Of a stretch of 5,107 nt of DNA, positions 1-5,107 are shown in pieces (the first letter of the stretch is position 1; each line of letters starts with the position of its first letter). A program made the translations under genes and the position numbers. The notes beneath the pieces are model-generated. The model worked only from the letters and a program-made list of their open reading frames with translations. It ran no database searches and was not told the origin of the DNA. This stretch comes from Acidimicrobiaceae bacterium. Lineage in GTDB: Bacteria > Actinomycetota > Acidimicrobiia > Acidimicrobiales > RAAP-2. Location: contig PLXU01000189.1 in NCBI GenBank assembly GCA_003151555.1, positions 1,993 to 7,099 on the forward strand, given 5' to 3'.

Positions 1-1670
1 CTGAGCGAGTGGCCCGGCACGTCGATGCCCTGCCAGAAACTGGTAACGGCGAAGAGGCTCGCTTCGGCGCTGTCGCGGAACTCCTCGATGATGCGTTGGC
101 GCGACAGCGTCCCCTGCACCAGGATCTCGGTCTCGAGCTGGGGACCCACCGCCTCGGCGACGCGGTTCATGACCGAGCGGTTGGTGAAGAGGGCCAGGGT
201 GCGTCCGCCGGCCGCGGTGATCAGTTTGACCAACTCTTGCGTGATGGCCTCCTCGGCGCCGTCGGCGTTGCGCTGGGGGAAGTGTTCGGGCACGTAGAGC
301 AACGAGTTGGATTGGTAGTCAAAGGGGCTGTCGAAGTGTTCGACCACGCAGTCGCCCTCGAGTCCCAGATTCTTGGGTAGCGAGTCGGGAATGGTGGCGC
401 TGGTGAGGATAGCGGTGACGTTGCCCCACAGGTCCTCGCGCAGCCGCGGCCCCACGTCAATGAGCGAGATCTCGATGGTGATCTCGCGCTCGCGCCGGTC
501 CAGGAAGAGCAGCTCGCCGTCACGGATCTTGTTGACCCGTTCGAGGTCGTTGCCCAAGTGCACGGCCGGTCCGAGGGCCCGCACGCGCCGGGCTTCGCCT
601 TCCGATCCCTCGGTGGGAAGGACTCGCAGGGCCTCGATGATCTGGGTCACCAGTTCGCCCGCGCGGCCCAGCTCTCGCACGCAGTCTTCGCTCAGTCCGG
701 TCAGTTGGTTCTCGTCGAACTGGATCTGCAGCGACGTAGTCAGGCGCTCGGCCACGTCGATCAGTTGATCGCAGCGCTCGTGAAAGTCGCTGCCCAGTAG
801 TGAGCGCGCGACCCCACTGAGCGCCCGCAGTCGCGTCGTCGTGACCGAGGTGCCGAGCAGGGAGGCGAAGATGTCGAGGGCCTCGTGCGCCTCGTCGAAG
901 ATGACGAACTCATGGGCCGGCAGCAACATCGCGCCCGAGGCCAGGTGCGCGGCGTAGAGATGAGTGTTGACAATCAGCAGTGAACTCTCAGCGGCGCGGT
1001 CCTTGGCCAGTTCGGCGAAGCAGTTCTGACCCTGGGGGCACTGCACGCGACCGAGGCACTCCTGGGGGGTGACCGACAGACCGCGCCAGGCCCGCTGGTC
1101 GATCTCGAAGGGCAGCTCGTCGCGGTCCCCGGTCGTGGTTTCGTTGGACCACGCCAGGATCTTTCGCATCTGACTGGCGACGCCCCGGGGCACCTCGCTG
1201 CCGTCGTCGAAACTCATCTGCTGGGCGCCGCCCACCTGGTGTACGCGGTTGCGACAGAGGTAGTTGTTCTTGCCCTTTAAGACGGCGACGTTGACCCGGG
1301 TGGCGTGCGCGGCGACGGTGGGGGCGTCCTTCGTCGCCAGCTGGTCCTGGAGATTCTTGGTCGCGGTCGCGACGACGACGCGCTTGGCGGTCATGACCGC
1401 CGGCACCAGGTAGGCGAGCGACTTGCCGACGCCGGTGCCGGCCTCGATGACGGTGTGCTGGCGGCGCGTGAAGGCCGCCGCCACCGAACGCACCATCTGG
1501 CGCTGGCCCTCGCGGTTCTCGCCGCCGCCGGGCAGATCGGCAGTGATCTTGTCCAGCATCGCGAGCGCCCGATCCGCGTCGACGGCGACGACGTCGTCGT
1601 CGAGTTGCACCCCGCGCTCGTCGTCGGGCTCGACGTAGGGCGTCTCCTCGTCGGGATCGAAGGTTTTCAC
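1..1670 (-). CDS. dinG: DinG/XPD-family ATP-dependent DNA helicase (3'-truncated by window edge)
   Basis: Superfamily 2 iron-sulfur helicase, expected to unwind DNA 5'->3' during repair or at R-loops and replication obstacles. The first 556 codons are present and open throughout; the C-terminus, including helicase motif VI, lies beyond position 1. In order: an acidic N-terminal tail (residues 1-30), a Q-like motif (REGQRQM, 53-59), Walker A (EAGTGVGKS, 76-84), four cysteines that can ligate a 4Fe-4S cluster (C139, C205, C211, C217), the DEAH box (D259-H262), motif III (TSAT, 423-426), and motif V (SFWQGIDVPG, 544-553). No exonuclease domain precedes the helicase, so this is the short DinG type (E. 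coli DinG is about 716 aa). The GTG start at 1670 is chosen because an AAGG lies 7 nt upstream and a TANNNT hexamer sits at -12 to -7; the frame is otherwise anchored by the motifs. It is divergent from uppS. The family is secure; the exact subfamily (DinG, YoaA or an actinobacterial relative) is less so. Confidence 0.93.
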   Translation of the reverse strand, partial: MKTFDPDEETPYVEPDDERGVQLDDDVVAVDADRALAMLDKITADLPGGGENREGQRQMVRSVAAAFTRRQHTVIEAGTGVGKSLAYLVPAVMTAKRVVVATATKNLQDQLATKDAPTVAAHATRVNVAVLKGKNNYLCRNRVHQVGGAQQMSFDDGSEVPRGVASQMRKILAWSNETTTGDRDELPFEIDQRAWRGLSVTPQECLGRVQCPQGQNCFAELAKDRAAESSLLIVNTHLYAAHLASGAMLLPAHEFVIFDEAHEALDIFASLLGTSVTTTRLRALSGVARSLLGSDFHERCDQLIDVAERLTTSLQIQFDENQLTGLSEDCVRELGRAGELVTQIIEALRVLPTEGSEGEARRVRALGPAVHLGNDLERVNKIRDGELLFLDRREREITIEISLIDVGPRLREDLWGNVTAILTSATIPDSLPKNLGLEGDCVVEHFDSPFDYQSNSLLYVPEHFPQRNADGAEEAITQELVKLITAAGGRTLALFTNRSVMNRVAEAVGPQLETEILVQGTLSRQRIIEEFRDSAEASLFAVTSFWQGIDVPGHSL

Positions 1671-1676
1671 GTATCG

Positions 1677-1682
1677 ACCTTA
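1677..1682 (-). promoter_or_regulatory. Putative -10 element of dinG (TAAGGT), overlapping a possible Shine-Dalgarno
   Basis: On the minus strand the hexamer TAAGGT occupies -12 to -7 relative to the GTG start at 1670. This is where an actinobacterial TANNNT -10 box would sit if transcription began at the start codon itself (leaderless mRNA). The reading is ambiguous because the embedded AAGG, 7 nt before GTG, is also a good Shine-Dalgarno for a transcript starting further upstream. No convincing -35 box is visible. Confidence 0.45.
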
Positions 1683-1684
1683 CG

Positions 1685-1711
1685 GGCCGCCAGGCCGTGG
1701 CCCCGGCGGCC
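1685..1711. repeat. Short inverted repeat in the dinG-uppS divergent region
   Basis: GGCCGCC at 1685-1691 is matched by its reverse complement GGCGGCC at 1705-1711, with a 13-nt spacer. It lies between the two putative -10 boxes, where the -35 regions of both genes would fall, so it could be an operator for a dimeric regulator. The arms are only 7 bp and pure G/C in a GC-rich context, so chance is a serious alternative. Confidence 0.2.
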
Positions 1712-1728
1712 ATCGAGAGGGGAACCGG

Positions 1729-1734
1729 TAAGTT
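1729..1734 (+). promoter_or_regulatory. Putative -10 element of the uppS operon (TAAGTT), leaderless
   Basis: TAAGTT lies at -12 to -7 relative to the GTG start of uppS at 1741, fitting the TANNNT consensus of actinobacterial housekeeping promoters with transcription starting at the start codon. The nearest purine-rich stretch (GAGAGGGG, 1715-1722) is 18 nt from GTG, too far to act as a normal ribosome binding site, which supports the leaderless reading. The local AT-rich patch 1729-1740 stands out from its GC-rich surroundings. No -35 consensus is evident. Confidence 0.55.
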
Positions 1735-1740
1735 TTATCT

Positions 1741-2481
1741 GTGTCCGATCCCCGTCCCACCCCGATTCCCGACTCGATCGAGCGCTCCAAGGTGCCGCGC
1801 CACGTAGGCGTGGTGATGGACGGCAACGGTCGCTGGGCCGAGCGCCGGGGCCTCGACCGCACCGAGGGCCACGGGGCCGGCGAGGTATCACTCGTCGACA
1901 CGATCTACGGCGCGCTGTCGCTGGGCATGAAGGCCCTGACGGTCTACGCCTTTTCCACCGAGAACTGGGTGCGCCCCGTCGACGAGGTCCGCTACCTCAT
2001 GAACTTCAACCAGGGACTCCTGCAGCGTCGCCAGCACGAACTGCACGCCGATGGCGTGCGCATTGTGTTTTCCGGTCGCCAGGACTGGCGGGTGCCGCGT
2101 CGGGTCCTAAAGAACATGGACGAAGCGGTCGAGCTGACCAAGAAGAACAAGAAGATGACGCTCAACATTGCCTTCAACTACGGCGGGCGCGCCGAGATCG
2201 TCGACGCCGTGCGCCGGCTGGTGAGCGACAAAGTCTCGGCGGCCAGGGTGGACGAGAAGGCCATTCGCTCGCGGCTCTACCACCCCGAACTGGCCGACCC
2301 CGAACTCATCGTGCGCACCTCGGGCGAGTACCGGATCTCGAACTTTCTGCTGTGGGAGATGGCCTACGCCGAGCTGGTCTTCACCGACGTGCTCTGGCCG
2401 GACTTTCGCCGCGAGGACCTCTTTCGCGCCGTCGAGGAGTTCCAGCGCCGCCAGCGCCGTTTCGGGGGCATCACCCCGTGA
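1741..2481 (+). CDS. uppS: Isoprenyl transferase (cis-polyprenyl diphosphate synthase, UppS)
   Basis: Cytosolic or membrane-associated cis-prenyltransferase that adds isopentenyl diphosphate units to an allylic primer to make the long polyprenyl diphosphate precursor of the cell-wall lipid carrier. At 246 aa it is close to E. coli UppS (253 aa) and shorter than mycobacterial Rv2361c. Family landmarks are intact: HVGVVMDGNGRWA (21-33) with the catalytic/Mg-binding Asp D27, FSTENW (71-76), NYGGR (146-150), RTSGEYRISNF (192-202), the second Mg-ligand position E211, and DVLWPDF (216-222). Y197 stands where E. coli has a histidine (RTGGEHRISNF). The GTG start at 1741 leaves a short 20-residue lead before the core and follows a -10-like hexamer with no Shine-Dalgarno. 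It is first gene of an apparent four-gene operon and overlaps the next gene by GTGA. Product chain length cannot be read from the sequence; a shorter-chain (Z-farnesyl type) enzyme is not excluded. Confidence 0.96.
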   Translation: MSDPRPTPIPDSIERSKVPRHVGVVMDGNGRWAERRGLDRTEGHGAGEVSLVDTIYGALSLGMKALTVYAFSTENWVRPVDEVRYLMNFNQGLLQRRQHELHADGVRIVFSGRQDWRVPRRVLKNMDEAVELTKKNKKMTLNIAFNYGGRAEIVDAVRRLVSDKVSAARVDEKAIRSRLYHPELADPELIVRTSGEYRISNFLLWEMAYAELVFTDVLWPDFRREDLFRAVEEFQRRQRRFGGITP

Positions 2482-2693
2482 GGCTGACGCGCGTCATGAT
2501 TGTCTTGGGCGTGGCCTTCTACGTATTCCTGTGGGTCCTGGTGGCCAACGGCGCCAGCCAGTTGGAGGCGCCGTTGTTGATTCCCCTGGTGCTGGCGGTG
2601 CTGGTCGTGGCCGGCCTGGGCCTCGACCGTTACATGGGCATCACGCCGCGCAAGCAGCACTTCAACGAACGCGATGACGAGAAAGAGCAGTGA
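2478..2693 (+). CDS. Small two-helix membrane protein of unknown function (71 aa)
   Basis: I do not recognise a family. The 71-residue product has two strongly hydrophobic segments, about residues 5-24 (containing VLGVAFYVFLWVLV) and 32-49 (containing LLIPLVLAVLVVAGLGL), joined by a short polar turn (NGASQLEAP), then a charged tail rich in Lys, Arg, Asp and Glu ending RDDEKEQ. Arginines at positions 2 and 5 and the basic/acidic tail suggest an inner-membrane hairpin with both ends in the cytoplasm. It is likely a real gene: it fills the space between uppS and recO almost exactly, overlaps both by GTGA, and has a hydrophobicity pattern unlikely in a random frame. The GTG at 2478 is preferred for that overlap; an internal ATG at 2496 would shorten the protein by six residues but leave both helices. 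A GGGGG at 2464-2468 is a weak ribosome-binding candidate, so translation probably depends on coupling to uppS. A role near the lipid-carrier step is only a guess from position. Confidence 0.8.
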   Translation: MRLTRVMIVLGVAFYVFLWVLVANGASQLEAPLLIPLVLAVLVVAGLGLDRYMGITPRKQHFNERDDEKEQ

Positions 2694-3436
2694 AGGAGTT
2701 CAGCGACGACGCCGTCGTGCTGCGCACCTTCAAATCGGGCGAGTCCGATCGTGTGGTGGTGCTGTGGACCCGCGAGCACGGCAAGGTGCGCGTCTTCGCC
2801 AAGGGCATCCGCAAGACCACCAGCCGCTTGGGCGGCACCCTGGAGGCGCTGGCCTACGTGCGCGTCAACCTGGCCGAGACTCGCGGCGAGTTCTACGTGG
2901 CGCGCCACGTCGCGCACCTCGAACGGCTCTCGACGTTGCGCTCGTCCTACGACCGCATCAACGCCGGCTACGCGGTGGTCGAAGTCGTCGACGCCATTCC
3001 CTCCGACGACGTGGCCGACGAGGGGATCTTCGACCTGCTGGTTCGCGTGCTGCTCGCCCTCGACAACGACGAATTCGAACCCTCCCTGGTGCCGGCCTCC
3101 TTCTTCTTCAAACTGCTGGCCCTCGACGGTTCCCAACCGGTGGTAGACGGGTGCGTCAACTGCGGGCGCGAGGGCCCGCTGGTCTTCTTCGACGCCGAGG
3201 TCGGCGGCACATTATGCGCCAACTGTCGCTCCGGACACTCGCTGTCGAGTGACGCTTTGGACCTCATCCGAAGGATCCTCGGGGGGGACCTGGCCCAGGT
3301 GCTGCACGACCCGTCGCCGAAGGGGGCCGGTGAAGTGATGACGCTGGCCCAAGATTCCATCGAGCAGCACTTTGGACGCCGGCTGCGCGCCGCGCGTTCG
3401 ACTGCGCCGCTGACGCCACCGACGCTGCGTCCGTGA
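2690..3436 (+). CDS. recO: DNA repair protein RecO
   Basis: RecO binds single-stranded DNA and RecR and helps RecA displace single-strand binding protein in the RecFOR pathway of gap repair. The 248-aa product has the usual N-terminal OB-fold (about 1-80) with the family signature AVVLRTFKSGESDRVVVLWT (8-27) and GKVRVFAKGIRK (31-42), a helical middle, and a zinc-finger pair C155-x2-C158 and C176-x2-C179 as in zinc-bearing RecO proteins, followed by a C-terminal helical region with DSIEQHFGRRLR (222-233). The GTG start at 2690 gives a normal RecO N-terminus and overlaps the stop of the upstream small gene by GTGA; the purine run GAGAAAGAG (2679-2687) just before it may serve as a weak ribosome binding site. 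The uppS-recO association is also seen in mycobacteria, supporting the call. The gene looks complete and intact. Confidence 0.95.
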   Translation: MKEFSDDAVVLRTFKSGESDRVVVLWTREHGKVRVFAKGIRKTTSRLGGTLEALAYVRVNLAETRGEFYVARHVAHLERLSTLRSSYDRINAGYAVVEVVDAIPSDDVADEGIFDLLVRVLLALDNDEFEPSLVPASFFFKLLALDGSQPVVDGCVNCGREGPLVFFDAEVGGTLCANCRSGHSLSSDALDLIRRILGGDLAQVLHDPSPKGAGEVMTLAQDSIEQHFGRRLRAARSTAPLTPPTLRP

Positions 3437-4509
3437 GCGAGTTCGGCGTCTACGTCCACGTGCCGTTCTGCGCGCACCGCTGCGACTACTGCGCCTTCGC
3501 GACCTACGCCGACCGCGACCACCTCATGGGCGACTACGTCGACGCCGTGGTCACCGAGATCGGCTGGGCGCTCCAGGGCGGCATGCCTGCGGCGACGTCC
3601 GTCTTCTTCGGTGGCGGCACGCCGTCGCGATTGGCGCCCGAGGAGCTGCTGCGAATCCTGCACGTCATCCCGCGATCGAGTGACTGCGAAGTGACCGTCG
3701 AGTGCAACCCCGAGGACGCGAGCCTCGAACGGCTCCGGGCCTACTTCAACGGCGGCGTCAACCGCATGAGCTTCGGCGTGCAGTCAACGCAGCCGGCGGT
3801 GCTGGCCGACCTCGGCCGCCGTCACGGCACCATGGCCCACGAGGCCGTCTCGCGCGCGGTCCTCGAGGCCGGATTCTTGACCTGGAACATGGACCTCATC
3901 GTCGGATCGCGCGCCGAGACGCTCGAGGACGTCCAGCGCACGTTGGACGACCTGGTGGGCTTGGAGTATCCGCCGCCGCACCTCAGTTGCTACGCGTTGA
4001 CGCCGGAAAAGGGCACGCCCTTGGGCGACGACCCGCGGCGTCACCCCGACGAGGACGACACCGCCGACGCGTACGACTTGGTGGGCGAGGTGCTCGAAGC
4101 GCACGGTTATGAGTGGGAGGAGATCTCCAATTGGGCCCGACCGGGCCACGAGTGCCGCCACAACCACGTCTACTGGGATCAGGGTGACTACCTGGGCTTC
4201 GGTTCGGCCGCCCACTCGCACCAACGTGGGCGGCGCTTCTGGAACGTGCGCACGCCCGATCGCTATATCGCGATGGTGCAGAACGGCGAGCACCCCCTGG
4301 GCGGCGAAGAGGTGCTCGACCAAGCAACGAAGCAGTTCGAGCGCGACTCGCTGTCACTGCGTACCCGGCGGGGCGTCGCGGTCGAGGCCTTCGACTCTTT
4401 GGACGAGATCAGCCACCTGGTACGGGTGAGCGAAGGGCGCGTGACATTGGCGCCGCGGGGTCGACTGTTGGCCAACCAGGTCATTGTCCGGCTCAAGAGT
4501 TCGACGTAG
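3433..4509 (+). CDS. hemW: Radical SAM heme chaperone HemW (HemN-like)
   Basis: Member of the HemN/HemW radical S-adenosylmethionine family; HemW proteins bind heme and are proposed to deliver it to cytochromes rather than to oxidise coproporphyrinogen III. The 358-aa product carries the 4Fe-4S motif C13-x3-C17-x2-C20, with F22 instead of the fourth cysteine (CxxxCxxCxC) typical of true HemN, so HemW is the better name. Other landmarks are FFGGGTPS (58-65), the ECNPE segment (90-94), RMSFGVQS (111-118), LSCYALTPEKGTPLG (184-198), the ISNWARPG/CRHNHVYW region (231-248), DYLGFGSAAHS (252-262), and a HemW-type C-terminal domain from about residue 300. The usual GLPG-type segment after the DLI strand reads GSRAE here (158-162). 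The GTG start overlaps the recO stop by GTGA, with no clear Shine-Dalgarno, so it probably relies on coupling. Length is a little short of E. coli HemW (about 378 aa). Older annotation as coproporphyrinogen III oxidase would be misleading. Confidence 0.94.
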   Translation: MSEFGVYVHVPFCAHRCDYCAFATYADRDHLMGDYVDAVVTEIGWALQGGMPAATSVFFGGGTPSRLAPEELLRILHVIPRSSDCEVTVECNPEDASLERLRAYFNGGVNRMSFGVQSTQPAVLADLGRRHGTMAHEAVSRAVLEAGFLTWNMDLIVGSRAETLEDVQRTLDDLVGLEYPPPHLSCYALTPEKGTPLGDDPRRHPDEDDTADAYDLVGEVLEAHGYEWEEISNWARPGHECRHNHVYWDQGDYLGFGSAAHSHQRGRRFWNVRTPDRYIAMVQNGEHPLGGEEVLDQATKQFERDSLSLRTRRGVAVEAFDSLDEISHLVRVSEGRVTLAPRGRLLANQVIVRLKSST

Positions 4510-4514
4510 TCCGG

Positions 4515-4520
4515 TAGCCT
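4515..4520 (+). promoter_or_regulatory. Putative -10 element of glyS (TAGCCT), leaderless
   Basis: TAGCCT fits TANNNT and sits at -12 to -7 before the glyS ATG at 4527, inside the 17-bp hemW-glyS gap. No Shine-Dalgarno is present at a useful distance (only ACGGG directly abutting ATG), which favours a leaderless transcript. The -35 region would fall in the last codons of hemW and shows no recognisable consensus. The spacing matches the candidates upstream of dinG and uppS. Confidence 0.5.
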
Positions 4521-4526
4521 TACGGG

Positions 4527-5107
<581 letters not shown>

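Noticed and set aside
988..1713. A 241-codon minus-strand frame overlapping dinG
   Set aside because: It is extremely Arg/Gly-rich, typical of an off-frame reading of GC-rich coding DNA, and the overlapping dinG frame has all helicase motifs.
1305..2693. A 462-codon plus-strand open frame spanning antisense dinG, the divergent gap and out-of-frame uppS
   Set aside because: Its first part is antisense to dinG and its middle is a shadow of uppS with low-complexity Arg/Gly/Pro/Ala content; only its last 71 codons, from 2478, look like a real protein.
2630..3136. A 168-codon minus-strand frame opposite recO
   Set aside because: Antisense shadow of recO; no recognisable motifs, and recO on the plus strand is clearly the coding frame.
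3784..4323. A 179-codon minus-strand frame opposite hemW
   Set aside because: Antisense shadow caused by GC-skewed codons; hemW motifs lie across the same stretch on the plus strand.
3433..4509. Annotation as oxygen-independent coproporphyrinogen III oxidase (HemN)
   Set aside because: The cysteine motif ends CxF and lacks the fourth cysteine of HemN, which fits HemW; heme-biosynthesis activity is not supported.
1678..4526. The 9-mer CCTTACGGG occurs at 1678-1686 and at 4518-4526, both next to start regions
   Set aside because: Many 9-mers recur by chance in 5 kb of biased sequence, and the two copies have different orientation relative to the genes they precede.
4510..4526. Possible T-box riboswitch or attenuator for glyS
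   Set aside because: Only 17 bp separate hemW from glyS and no leader or terminator hairpin can be folded there.

Overview
The window is a compact, GC-rich, housekeeping stretch of a bacterial chromosome, most likely from an actinobacterium. The evidence is the strong G/C bias at third codon positions, heavy use of GTG starts (five of six genes), TANNNT -10 elements placed for leaderless transcripts, and a uppS-recO pair with glyS nearby, which resembles the mycobacterial neighbourhood. A deep-branching class such as Acidimicrobiia is possible, but that is only an impression. I see no mobile elements, CRISPR array, tRNA or rRNA genes, and no base-composition break suggesting transfer.

Layout. 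Positions 1-1670 (minus strand) hold the first 556 codons of a DinG-type iron-sulfur DNA helicase, whose C-terminus lies outside the window. A 70-bp divergent gap (1671-1740) separates it from a plus-strand operon: uppS (1741-2481), a 71-codon membrane-hairpin gene of unknown function (2478-2693), recO (2690-3436) and hemW (3433-4509). Each junction inside this operon is the same 4-nt GTGA overlap, so the four genes are probably translationally coupled. After only 17 bp, glyS (4527 to beyond 5107) begins with what looks like its own promoter. There is no gene-free stretch of 300 bases.

The gene products work in different pathways. UppS makes the polyprenyl carrier lipid for cell-wall synthesis. 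RecO mediates RecA loading in recombinational repair. HemW is a radical-SAM, heme-binding protein proposed to be a heme chaperone. GlyRS charges tRNA-Gly. DinG-type helicases act on structured or damaged DNA. RecO and the divergently encoded DinG-like helicase share a repair theme, but nothing in the sequence shows that they work together.

I found no clearly new biological system. The most interesting points are three start codons that each sit exactly 6 nt after a TANNNT hexamer, which points to leaderless transcripts, and the unrecognised two-helix membrane protein between uppS and recO.
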